Positions 56,553 to 64,000 of a stretch of 64,000 nt of DNA are shown one piece after another. Under the pieces are notes generated by a model. That model made no database searches. It was not told where the DNA came from and saw nothing but the letters and a program-made list of their open reading frames with translations. Positions within the stretch are counted from its first letter, which is position 1. The number at the start of each line of letters is the position of its first letter. Origin of the DNA: Polaromonas sp. JS666. GTDB lineage: Bacteria; Pseudomonadota; Gammaproteobacteria; Burkholderiales; Burkholderiaceae_C. The stretch covers positions 1 through 64,000 of the forward strand of contig NZ_FNHX01000010.1 in the NCBI RefSeq assembly GCF_900103405.1. Reading direction: 5' to 3'. The position numbers and the translations under genes are program-made.

Positions 56553-56838
56553 CGGTCACAGGTGCGCGCTAGCGCACTGCGGGGTTTGGTGGACGCTCAC
56601 TTCGCGCAGCGAAGTTATGCGGCCACACAAACCCTCTCCCGCAACCTGGCCAAATCCGTCACCGTAGAGTGACGGGTTTGGGGCGGCGTGGAACGCCGCC
56701 CGGCGCAGCCGCCAGGTTTATTGGTTTGGGGGACGCTCACTTCGCGAAGCGAAGTTACGCGGCCACACAAGCCTCTCCCCTCGCAATCTTGCAAAGAGCG
56801 TGACCGTCGAATGACGGTTACGGTGCGCGCAAGCGCAC
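56520..56838 (+). repeat. Three tandem copies of the glmS 3' end with linked 50-nt blocks
   Basis: [10 protein letters not shown] plus stop is encoded at 56520-56552 (the real glmS end), 56640-56672 and 56782-56814. Against the real one, copy 2 differs at seven codons and copy 3 at three, every change synonymous. A 50-nt block (GGACGCTCACTTCGCG...GGCCACACAA...) precedes copy 2 (56591-56640) and copy 3 (56731-56780), and itself contains ACTTCGC/GCGAAGT. After copies 1 and 3 the same hairpin GTGCGC...GCGCAC appears (56562-56577, 56823-56838). No gene is seen in 56553-56872. Confidence 0.9.
56536..56561 (+). terminator. Hairpin spanning the glmS stop codon
   Basis: CTGTGACCGTC (56536-56546) pairs with GACGGTCACAG (56551-56561) around the loop GAAT; the TGA at 56550-56552 lies across the loop and stem. 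A second hairpin (GTGCGC/GCGCAC) follows at once. No U-tract is present, so rho-independent termination is uncertain. The hairpin's left arm is coding sequence for SVTV, conserved for protein as well. Confidence 0.5.
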
Positions 56839-56872
56839 TTATATTCTGAGTAATCAAAGTCGTAAACACAGC

Positions 56873-57006
56873 TCTAGCGTGTTGAATTCCGCTGAAGTCT
56901 GACCCGAGGGGCGACATTGAATGTCATCAGACGTTGGGCATTGCGGGATCAGATGTCCATCCGCGAGATTTCCAGGCGTACAGGCCTGGCTCGCAACACA
57001 GTGAAG
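56873..57006 (+). mobile_element. IS21-family transposase (istA) N-terminal remnant
   Basis: From the TTG at 56917, 30 codons read (M)NVIRRWALRDQMSIREI then SRRTGLARNTVK, the N-terminal helix-turn-helix region of IstA. After codon 30 (57006) the frame continues but similarity stops, with no YLR motif or DDE domain. The ~45 nt before it (ATTCCGCTGAAGTCTGACCC at 56885-56904) resembles left-end sequence of IS21-type elements as I remember them. No istB or second end is seen, so this is a broken scrap. Confidence 0.7.
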
Positions 57007-57191
57007 ATACCCCGTGTCGAGTCGTGGGAGGGTCCGGCAAACCAAAAACTGTGGCAAAGATCCACCAATAGGCCAAAAGGCAGAGATTTTGCTAGCCCAA
57101 GCGGACAGGGAAGTCCTTGTTCATCCGAAAGATGGCCTGCGAGCAGTTGGATTAAAGAATGAGACCTTCTCAACCAATGTTTGGACATGCA

Positions 57192-58184
57192 ATGACTGAC
57201 CCCGCCAAAGCCGATCGTTCCTCCCCAATCCCTTTCACTCGCCGCAGCATCCTGGCCAACGTAGCCATCCTGAGCGGGGCTTCCATCGGTCTGATGGCCA
57301 CTGCCTGGCCGGCGGTCGCTGCATCTGCTCCGGTCGCCAATGAAGGCCGAGTGCCCGGTTTTGTGGCGCGCAATGCCGACGTCAACGGCACGCGAATTCA
57401 CTATCGTGTGGGTGGCGGCGGCCCGGCTGTCGTGCTTCTGCACGGCTATGCGGAGACCAGCCACATGTGGAATCCGTTGATGCCGCAACTTGCGAAGACC
57501 CATACTGTGATCGTCCCCGACCTTCGCGGCGCCGGCGGATCGGCCAAGCCAGAAGGTGGCTACGACAAGAAGAACATGGCCGTAGATATCCATGAACTTG
57601 TGAAATCGCTGGGCATTAACAACGTCGCTGTTGTGGGCCATGACATTGGGCTCATGGTGGCGTACGCTTATGCCGCTCAGTTCCCGGGCGAAACCAGCCG
57701 CGTGGTGCTGATGGACGCGTTCTTGCCGGGCATCGGCAACTGGACAAATGTCTGGCTCCTGCGTGATTTGTGGCATTTCCATTTCCACGGACCGACGCCG
57801 CTGGCGCTCGTCAAAGGACGTGAACGAATCTACTTCGAACACTTCTGGAATGACTTTGCGGCCAACCCCAAGCGCTCGGTGTCCGAAGCCGATCGCCGCC
57901 TTTACGCAAGCGCCTATGCGCAAGAGGGAGGCATGCGCGCAGGCTTTGAGTACTTCAAGAATTTTGAAAAAGATGCCTCCGACTTTGCGGCGCTGGGCAG
58001 TGCCAAGCTCACCATGCCCATGCTGGTGCTCTCGGGCGAGAAGGCCGGGGGTACTTTTTTGATCGAGCAAGGCCGGCTCGTTGCGAACGATGTCAAAGGC
58101 GTGGTCGTGAAGGGCTCCGGCCATTGGCTGATGGAAGAAGCGCCTGATCAGGTGATCCCTGAGCTGCTGCAGTTCCTGGGTTAG
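57192..58184 (+). CDS. Exported alpha/beta hydrolase, epoxide-hydrolase/dehalogenase type
   Basis: 330 aa from the ATG at 57192 (in-frame ATGs at 57159 and 57177 are possible). FTRRSILANVAILSGASIGLMA is a twin-arginine-type leader (R17, R18). The fold shows HGYAETSHMW (HG at 84-85), VVGHDIG with an Asp nucleophile (D151) in place of Ser, and H311 in GSGHWLMEE. An Asp nucleophile points to epoxide hydrolase or haloalkane dehalogenase chemistry. First gene of the accessory block; substrate unknown. Confidence 0.85.
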   Translation: MTDPAKADRSSPIPFTRRSILANVAILSGASIGLMATAWPAVAASAPVANEGRVPGFVARNADVNGTRIHYRVGGGGPAVVLLHGYAETSHMWNPLMPQLAKTHTVIVPDLRGAGGSAKPEGGYDKKNMAVDIHELVKSLGINNVAVVGHDIGLMVAYAYAAQFPGETSRVVLMDAFLPGIGNWTNVWLLRDLWHFHFHGPTPLALVKGRERIYFEHFWNDFAANPKRSVSEADRRLYASAYAQEGGMRAGFEYFKNFEKDASDFAALGSAKLTMPMLVLSGEKAGGTFLIEQGRLVANDVKGVVVKGSGHWLMEEAPDQVIPELLQFLG

Positions 58185-58340
58185 GCACGGATCGTGCATT
58201 CGTGCCAACCAGCCATGGCTCTGCGGTAGCCGGCCACGTACCAGATGGTGCACTGAACGGCAGCTTCGGCAAGCTGCGGCGGCTGGTCAGTCAATTCGGT
58301 GCGTATGCTGCTCATCGCAGGTGCTGCGTAGCTGGAGGTC
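58185..58340. other. Gap between the hydrolase and MFS genes
   Basis: 156 bp without a convincing gene. On the minus strand a 44-codon open frame (58315 down to 58181, starting MSSIRTELTDQPP) overlaps the hydrolase stop by 4 bp; it has no recognised family and may be a gene fragment or chance. No clear terminator or operator is seen. Confidence 0.4.
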
Positions 58341-59726
58341 ATGGCCTCAATCAATAGCTACACGTTATCATGCGACACCATTGACCGGTACGAATCGAAC
58401 TCTCCGATGCCATTGACTTCCGACGCAAGCATCACCTCACCTCCAGAACGCATCTCCCGCCTGCAAGTGATTGCGTTGCTGGTTTGTATAGTTGCCTTTG
58501 CATTTGATCTGTTCGAGATATCGATGGGCAGTGTTTTGTCCGCCGTTTTTTCAGCGCCGCCTCATCAGATACCGGCTCCGGAACTTGCCTGGCTTCTTTC
58601 GTCTGTGTATATAGGCGCCATCATCGGTGCACCCACCTGCGGTTGGCTGGCTGACAGATATGGCCGGCGGCTTGTGCTGGCGGGCTGTCTGGCGTGGCTG
58701 TCTCTGGCATCGCTTGGTGCCGCATACAGTGCGGAGGCGTTGCCGCTTGGAATTTTTCGCGGTTTGTCCGGTGTCGCGCTGGGGGCGTTCCCCCCATTGA
58801 TGGTGGCTTATCTGGCAGAAATCATGCCGGCTTCTCGGCGGGGCATGCTGTTGTTTATAGTCTCCGCGCTGGCCTTCCTGGGCCCGCCGCTGGGCATCTT
58901 TTTGATTCGTGTGACGGCGTCGCTTCAGCCTCTGGGGATGGAATCATGGCGCTGGGCTTTCGTGGCCGGCTCATTGGGAGCAGCGATCACCGCCGTATTT
59001 TTCCTGTGGCTTCCCGAATCGCCCCGATGGCTGCGGGAAGGTCAACAAGGACAGTCGCCGGGCCAGCGTTCGGATGCAAGTGCGTCGCGTTGGGCTGCCT
59101 CGCCGACCGCCATCAGGCTGCGCTCCCGCGTGAGCGACGGATCCTCTACCTACCAGGCGACAGATTGGAAAACACCTCGCAGCCGGCATGGTGTGCGTTT
59201 GGCTCTGGTGTATTCGCTCAATTTCCTCAGTCCGTGGTTTAGCGTCGGGTTCATTCTGGTGTCGGGTGCTTTGCTGGTGCAAAAAGGCTTCCAGCTCTCC
59301 GATACCCTGTTGTACATCGCCGTTTCCACCATGGGTCCGACGATCGGTTCATTGATCGCCTCCGCCGTGGTGGATCATGTGCCACGGCGATTGGTGTTGG
59401 CGGTATGCGCAGCAACCATGCTGGTGGCCGGGGCCATGTTCTCCGTGAGCCAAACCCTGTTGCCGCTGGCCGCTGCCAGCCTGCTTTTCAGCATTTGTTT
59501 TGCTTTGTACGTTCCAGCCTTGAACTTGTATGTGGCAGATCTGTTTGCCACCCGCGTCAGGGCCTGGGCGATCGCCACCGCGTGGACTTTCAACCGTATA
59601 GGTGCCGCGTTGCTGCCATTTGTGCTGCTGCCGGTCCTGAAAAGCGCTGGGCCCGTCGCTATGTTCTCAATCATTGCTGCTGCGCTCGTTGCGACCCTGG
59701 CGCTGCTGACGTTTGACCCGATCTGA
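58341..59726 (+). CDS. MFS transporter
   Basis: 461 aa from the ATG at 58341; GGAGG lies only 2 nt before it, so the ATG at 58407 (MPLTSDAS) is a possible alternative. About twelve membrane segments. GWLADRYGRRLVL is the loop 2-3 signature DRxGRR and LPESPRWLRE the end of the N-terminal half, as in sugar-porter and aromatic-acid transporters. The central loop (~235-285) is long and Ser/Arg-rich. Probably imports or exports the substrate or product of the neighbouring hydrolase. Confidence 0.87.
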   Translation: MASINSYTLSCDTIDRYESNSPMPLTSDASITSPPERISRLQVIALLVCIVAFAFDLFEISMGSVLSAVFSAPPHQIPAPELAWLLSSVYIGAIIGAPTCGWLADRYGRRLVLAGCLAWLSLASLGAAYSAEALPLGIFRGLSGVALGAFPPLMVAYLAEIMPASRRGMLLFIVSALAFLGPPLGIFLIRVTASLQPLGMESWRWAFVAGSLGAAITAVFFLWLPESPRWLREGQQGQSPGQRSDASASRWAASPTAIRLRSRVSDGSSTYQATDWKTPRSRHGVRLALVYSLNFLSPWFSVGFILVSGALLVQKGFQLSDTLLYIAVSTMGPTIGSLIASAVVDHVPRRLVLAVCAATMLVAGAMFSVSQTLLPLAAASLLFSICFALYVPALNLYVADLFATRVRAWAIATAWTFNRIGAALLPFVLLPVLKSAGPVAMFSIIAAALVATLALLTFDPI

Positions 59727-59760
59727 GCCAGGTGGGGGTGCGATCCTCAGCGGCAAGAAC

Positions 59761-62610
59761 TCAGTTGGATGCGGATCTTTTTTGCGCCAGCTCGGCCAAC
59801 AACGATGCCGCAGCTCTCAGGTCTCCAGTGCCATGCCCTTCCTGGAACCGCGCGTAAATTGCCGCAAGCGCTTCGTGTGCCTGCTCATACCTGCCGCCCA
59901 AGCCCCAAACCCGCGCCAGGCTCGTTGTCGCGCGCAGCTCCCAAGCCAGCGCGCCTTGTTGCTTCGCCAACGCTTTGGCCTCTTCCAGTAGCAAGCATGC
60001 CGGCGAAAATGCTGCAGCGTCACCGGATTGCAGCAATGCCTCTGCCTGACTCCTCAGTGCCTCGGGAGCACACCACCCGAGCGAGCCGGCACGCACACGC
60101 CTGAGCGTGTCTTGCCCCAGCAAGGCGGTATTGAAAGTACACAGGTGGTCGCGCATCTTCGCGCTGGACGGCTCCGTGGCCTCAACCAGGCTTTGAAGCC
60201 GGGAGGATATCCCGCCGTCGGTCTCAACAGCAAGACTGAAGGCCGTCTCCCACTCCTGCCAGAAACTGAAATTAAAGCTGCGCGCCACTTGTCGAAGGCA
60301 ACTTAGCCTTGTGCGCGCCGCCACCATATCCCCTCGCCATACTGCGATGGGAATGGCCGCGAGCGCATAGACCTGGCAGAGAACCGCCGAATTGTCATCG
60401 TGGGTCAGAGCCAGGGCCTCTTGAACAAGTTCCTCGGCCTGCTCCGGCATCCCCATGATCCATCGCTCCCGGGCCATGACGATGCGGATCGAAACACCCA
60501 TCGCCACATAAGACCCATAGTATTTAATCGGAATTCCGAGTGCTTGGTTGGCGTACACATACTGGATCGGTTCTACCGCTTCGGCGTACCGACCCTGAAA
60601 ATGCAGCGACTGCGCCAACATCCTGGAGCCTATCAATTTGCATACCGGATCCATTGCAACCACTGCCACACGAAGCATCTCCCGTGACCAATATTCACTC
60701 TCCATGTACTCGGCCATCTGGAGCGCAATGCTGAAATGTACGATCATGGGAGCAGCGGCCAGTTCAGGCATGTCGGCAGCGTACGACATGGCGATAGCCC
60801 GGTTCAAACGCTCTGCATGCACTTGCTGGTCCTGGGGTAGCTTGTGCGGCAGTAATAGCGGGATGGACAACAGGCGTATCACGGTCTCTGGGTCGGCGTC
60901 AGGTATTCGGGGGAGGGCTTCCACCGCTTTGTTGGCCCACTCGTCATACTCCAGCAGCAGTGTGGTCTGGGTTCCCAGGGCGACCGCAGACAAAGCCAAT
61001 TCCAGGCTGAGGCGGATGTCACGCTGAGAGGAAAAAGCCCAATTTGAGGCGGCCCGCAGGTCGTCGGCATAGAAGCTGTAGGTTCGTCGCCATTCTTGCC
61101 TCGGTAAAGTCGTCCATACCTTTTCGGCATCGCGCAGGACATCGCGCACATACAGCGCATGTTGCCGTGCCACTGCGTCGTGTTCGGAACTCAGGGCCAA
61201 TTTTTCCCTCGCGTAAGCGCGGCTGGTATCTAGCAATCTGAGCACCGCATGGCCCCGGGCGTCGCTGCTGGCAAGCAACGACTTGGCTATCAGGTTCAGT
61301 ATGGTTTCGGTAATCTCGTCGGGGTCGTCTTCCTGGAACGAGACTACCCGACTGGCTGCATCCAGATGGAAGCCTCTTGGAAAGATGGCCAGTCGGCGAA
61401 ACACAGTCTGCTCCAGCCCGGAGAGCAATCCGTAGCTCCAGTCCAACATGCGGGCCAAGGTCCGGTGTCGCTCAGGTCCTCGATGGACGGGGTTGGCAAG
61501 GGCCAGTAAATGTATTTGCATCTGCCCCACAAGCGCTTCGGTTCCCAGGGTGGGTGCGTAAGCCGCGATCAGCTCGATCGCCAGTGGTATGCCATCCAGC
61601 TGCCGGCATAAGGCCACCGCGGATGCAACGTTGCCGTCCGTTAATTGGTAGTCTGGTGCACTCCGACGCGCGGCCTGGGTGAATAGCTGAATGGCCGGGA
61701 AGTTCAATGCTTCGTTTGCCGACAGATGGTTCTCGATATCGGGCAAACCCATCGGATCCAGACGGTGCAGGCGCTCACCGAGCGACTTCAGCGGCTCCCG
61801 GCTGGTCGCGAGGACATGAACCTGCGGGCACGCCGACAAGATTTTCTCGACCAGATTCGCCACGGGTCCCACGATGTGTTCGCAGCTGTCCAGCACCAGC
61901 AACAGATGCTTTCCGCGCATCAGATTGATCAGGACCGTCGCATCCGAAACCATGTCTACTTCCATGGCCGAGGCGATGGTGCCTACCAGCAGCCGGGGCT
62001 CCGTGATGGGCGCCAAGTCGACGAAACTCACGCCATCGGCGTAGCCTGTGCTCAACAGTTGCGCAGTCGCAATGGCCAAGGTCGTTTTTCCCAGCCCCCC
62101 CGCTCCCAGGACGGTGACCAGGCGGTGCTGAGACAGCTTGGCGGCAACTTGGTGAATGGCCTCTTCGCGCCCGAACACCGGTGCTCGCCTCGCGGGTAGG
62201 CGCGATGACCGGTGTGAGGCGGTCTCAGGCCCGTCGACGGCCTCCACTCCCACCGAGGCGGGCAACACCAAGCTGAATCCTTGTGCGGGGTGGAAAGCGA
62301 TGTAGCCCGCAGCCGGAGACAGCGCTTTCAAACGCCTGTTAAGCCCGGCAATGCGGGACCACAACCGGTTGTTGCTCCCCGCAACCAAAGCGCCCATATG
62401 CATGGCCAGCGCGGATCGGCTCACCGCTTCGCCAGACTGCTCGACCAGGACGGACAAGATCGCCAGGTCCCCACCGTCCAACGCCAGCAATTTCCCGTCG
62501 AAATGGAGTTCGCCCGCGGCGGGAAACCACTGATAGAGTCCATAGGCGGCACCATCGGCAGCATCACCGGCGGCAGCCCTGCGGCTGTCGATATTGTTGC
62601 GGTCAGGCAT
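59761..62610 (-). CDS. Winged-helix/STAND ATPase transcriptional regulator
   Basis: 949 aa from the ATG at 62610, which overlaps the upstream paralogue's stop by 8 bp. Residues ~30-118 form an OmpR-type winged helix (LDGGDLAILSVLVEQSGEAVSRSALAMHM). An AfsR/NB-ARC-like ATPase follows: FGREEAIHQVA, Walker A GAGGLGKTTLA (~169-179), Walker B LLLVLDSCEH, and LATSREPL. The C-terminal ~450 residues are a helical TPR-like sensor. Such proteins are signal-dependent activators; the divergent-facing hydrolase and MFS genes are plausible targets. Confidence 0.87.
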   Translation of the reverse strand: MPDRNNIDSRRAAAGDAADGAAYGLYQWFPAAGELHFDGKLLALDGGDLAILSVLVEQSGEAVSRSALAMHMGALVAGSNNRLWSRIAGLNRRLKALSPAAGYIAFHPAQGFSLVLPASVGVEAVDGPETASHRSSRLPARRAPVFGREEAIHQVAAKLSQHRLVTVLGAGGLGKTTLAIATAQLLSTGYADGVSFVDLAPITEPRLLVGTIASAMEVDMVSDATVLINLMRGKHLLLVLDSCEHIVGPVANLVEKILSACPQVHVLATSREPLKSLGERLHRLDPMGLPDIENHLSANEALNFPAIQLFTQAARRSAPDYQLTDGNVASAVALCRQLDGIPLAIELIAAYAPTLGTEALVGQMQIHLLALANPVHRGPERHRTLARMLDWSYGLLSGLEQTVFRRLAIFPRGFHLDAASRVVSFQEDDPDEITETILNLIAKSLLASSDARGHAVLRLLDTSRAYAREKLALSSEHDAVARQHALYVRDVLRDAEKVWTTLPRQEWRRTYSFYADDLRAASNWAFSSQRDIRLSLELALSAVALGTQTTLLLEYDEWANKAVEALPRIPDADPETVIRLLSIPLLLPHKLPQDQQVHAERLNRAIAMSYAADMPELAAAPMIVHFSIALQMAEYMESEYWSREMLRVAVVAMDPVCKLIGSRMLAQSLHFQGRYAEAVEPIQYVYANQALGIPIKYYGSYVAMGVSIRIVMARERWIMGMPEQAEELVQEALALTHDDNSAVLCQVYALAAIPIAVWRGDMVAARTRLSCLRQVARSFNFSFWQEWETAFSLAVETDGGISSRLQSLVEATEPSSAKMRDHLCTFNTALLGQDTLRRVRAGSLGWCAPEALRSQAEALLQSGDAAAFSPACLLLEEAKALAKQQGALAWELRATTSLARVWGLGGRYEQAHEALAAIYARFQEGHGTGDLRAAASLLAELAQKRSASN

Positions 62611-64000
62611 GCTGTGCAACGCTGCTCGCCAGTTGCGACTCCAGCTCACGCATCAGCAAGCGGGCTGCGGTGTGGTCTGCGGTCTCAGCTCCTTCCGAAA
62701 ACTGATTCAAGGTTCGCGCCAGAAGCGCTTGACCTTTGTCCAGGTTTCCTCGAAAGCTCCACAACCTGGCCAGACTGTGCGCACAACGCAGTTCCCACGA
62801 CAAGGCGCGTTGCTGTTGTGCCAATTGCAAGGCTCGGTTCAGAATGGCCTCGGCTTCATGGATTCCAGAAGGCCCCGATTTCTTGTACAGGCTCTCAGCC
62901 TGCGCGCGCAGGACTTCAGGCGCGCACCAACCAGCCATGCCGCTTTCAGCGCGGAGCACGCTGTCCACCGTCACCAGATCGGTACACAGCGTGGCCAGCA
63001 TGTCCGAGCTGACCGGGTTGGACGAATCTTTCAACGCCGACAGCACGTCGTTGGCGTCCATCGGACGCCGATGCATAGCCCAGCCCATGTGCAAAACGCG
63101 GTGCCACGCTTGCCAATAGCTCTGTGAATAGCGAACGGCATACTGTCCCAATGAGCCTAGTAACAGTTCGGCCCGAGTGTCACCTCGCCAAATGGCAATC
63201 GGCACCGCTGCGAAAGCCATTGCGTAGGGGTAGGCCGATGGGTGTTCATGGACGCTCAACTCGACGGCGCGCTCCGCCACCACGACGGCTTGGTCTACGA
63301 GCCCCTGGATCCAGAGGATGCGCGCGAGCATGATGCGCATGGAAACTTGCGGGGAGATTTGATGGTAATAGCGGCTGGAGGGGTGGTCGACGGGATCCTC
63401 CAGTACGCGCTCAATGATCGCTCGAGCTTGTTGGTGTTCGCCAAGGTAGTGGCAACTGAGCATCATGAATCGGTCCGACAGCAGCTTGGCGGAGGGGTCA
63501 TAGGGATGCTCAGCTATTTGGCCAATGCGTGCGGCGACCTCCTTGGATCTTCTGTAGTCTCCAGACCCGAACGAGCGGGTGCACATGCTGTAGAGCGCCT
63601 CCACGGTATACCGCGGCGAGTTGGTCTCCTCGATCAGCGCAGTGATGCGGGTGAAGATTTCCTCCTGGCCGGCAGCACTGCTGACTGCCAGGCTGTTGGA
63701 AAAACACAAAGAAGCAAGCAATCGCAATTCAAGAACCGGGGGTAGTGCGGCCACCCGTCTCATGGCCTCCATGGCAACTTTTACGCGGGCCAGATGAATG
63801 TCGAAATTGTCCAGCTCGTAAGTTAGTTCCAGCGCGGCACATGTCAACATGACGCCGAGAAGATCGTCACCTCCGGGGGAAAATGCCCAGTCGAGCCCGG
63901 CGCGCACGTCGTCCTGGCACGTGCCGTAAATGGCCATCCATTCTGATCGCGGAATTTCGGTTTTCTTCATGCGGGAGCGATCAAGGAATGCTTGAAAGTG
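62603..64000 (-). CDS. Paralogous STAND-type regulator, C-terminal part (runs off the window)
   Basis: 465 residues visible. An internal ATG at 63970 is not the start: ten more codons (HFQAFLDRSR) are open up to the window edge, and the sequence aligns from there with the middle of the neighbouring 949-aa regulator. Shared blocks include GWCAPE(A/V)LR followed by QAE, and PIA(V/I)WRGD. The visible part is the TPR-like sensor; the winged helix and ATPase should lie beyond 64000. Stop overlaps the paralogue's start, so the two are cotranslated. Confidence 0.8.
   Translation of the reverse strand, partial: HFQAFLDRSRMKKTEIPRSEWMAIYGTCQDDVRAGLDWAFSPGGDDLLGVMLTCAALELTYELDNFDIHLARVKVAMEAMRRVAALPPVLELRLLASLCFSNSLAVSSAAGQEEIFTRITALIEETNSPRYTVEALYSMCTRSFGSGDYRRSKEVAARIGQIAEHPYDPSAKLLSDRFMMLSCHYLGEHQQARAIIERVLEDPVDHPSSRYYHQISPQVSMRIMLARILWIQGLVDQAVVVAERAVELSVHEHPSAYPYAMAFAAVPIAIWRGDTRAELLLGSLGQYAVRYSQSYWQAWHRVLHMGWAMHRRPMDANDVLSALKDSSNPVSSDMLATLCTDLVTVDSVLRAESGMAGWCAPEVLRAQAESLYKKSGPSGIHEAEAILNRALQLAQQQRALSWELRCAHSLARLWSFRGNLDKGQALLARTLNQFSEGAETADHTAARLLMRELESQLASSVAQHA

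Noticed and set aside
56553..56872. CRISPR-like array from the repeated units behind glmS
   Set aside because: Only two or three units, unequal 120/142-bp spacing, repeats that encode the glmS C-terminus, and no cas genes.
57014..57199. Small open frame between the IS21 scrap and the hydrolase
   Set aside because: No family signature, and it overlaps the hydrolase start region; probably chance.
56520..57200. A Tn7-type transposon inserted at attTn7
   Set aside because: No tns genes or Tn7 ends are seen in the window, and Tn7 does not duplicate the glmS end. Integration by a tail-replacing element fits the repeated ends better.
58181..58315. 44-codon minus-strand open frame between hydrolase and MFS genes
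   Set aside because: No recognised family, no good ribosome site, and overlap with the hydrolase stop; noted in the gap entry only.

Overview
The window looks like chromosomal DNA from a GC-rich betaproteobacterium of the Burkholderiales, most likely the Comamonadaceae (Polaromonas/Variovorax-like). This is inferred from gene order (MidA-type methyltransferase / pteridine-reductase-like SDR / folB / ttcA; phoH-ybeY; M23 peptidase-anmK; glmU ... lrp-glmS), from the many LysR regulators and one Bug/TctC binding protein, and from short GC-rich intergenic repeats of a kind I associate with this family. No rRNA, tRNA, CRISPR array or complete insertion sequence was found.

Layout. 1-236: intergenic repeat DNA with a strong hairpin. 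0.2-25 kb: mostly core genes: ROK kinase, MidA-like methyltransferase, folate and tRNA thiolation genes (folB, ttcA), a DUF4136 lipoprotein, a phosphatase and a D-threonine-aldolase-like enzyme, ruvA/ruvB followed by two unknown envelope genes, phoH-ybeY, dtd, a CDF metal exporter, tyrS, and cell-wall genes (M23 peptidase, anmK, soluble lytic transglycosylase). 24.6-34.5 kb: a coherent catabolic cluster (RidA, five-gene peptide-type ABC importer, PLP/metal D-amino-acid lyase of the DSD1 family, RpiR regulator, N-acyl-D-amino-acid deacylase) that probably imports and degrades N-acylated or peptide-bound D-amino acids. 34.6-44 kb: LysR/DUF2917 pair, TfoX-like protein, gluconokinase, a LysR/AtuA/AtuA-C/Bug-protein/MBL-fold cluster, and a BLUF photoreceptor facing an FNR-like regulator. 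44-56.5 kb: amino-sugar genes glmU and glmS around an EamA exporter with LysR, the DUF2339-DUF3999 envelope pair, a nitrobindin-like protein and an Lrp regulator.

56.5-64 kb is the accessory end. The last ten codons plus stop of glmS ([10 protein letters not shown]) occur three times in tandem, the two extra copies differing from the real one only at synonymous positions. This suggests old attachment-site remnants from repeated integration at the glmS 3' end. Behind them lie an IS21-type transposase scrap, a Tat-type alpha/beta hydrolase, an MFS transporter and two tandem, paralogous winged-helix/STAND-ATPase regulators, the second running off the window end.

Other points: three copies of a dispersed repeat (one splitting ruvA from ruvB, one inside the D-amino-acid operon, one behind it), several palindromic operator candidates, a tandemly duplicated ribosome-binding-site/start-codon unit before the fourth importer gene, and an MBL-fold protein lacking half of its first metal motif. 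All product names come from reading sequence motifs; no database search was possible.
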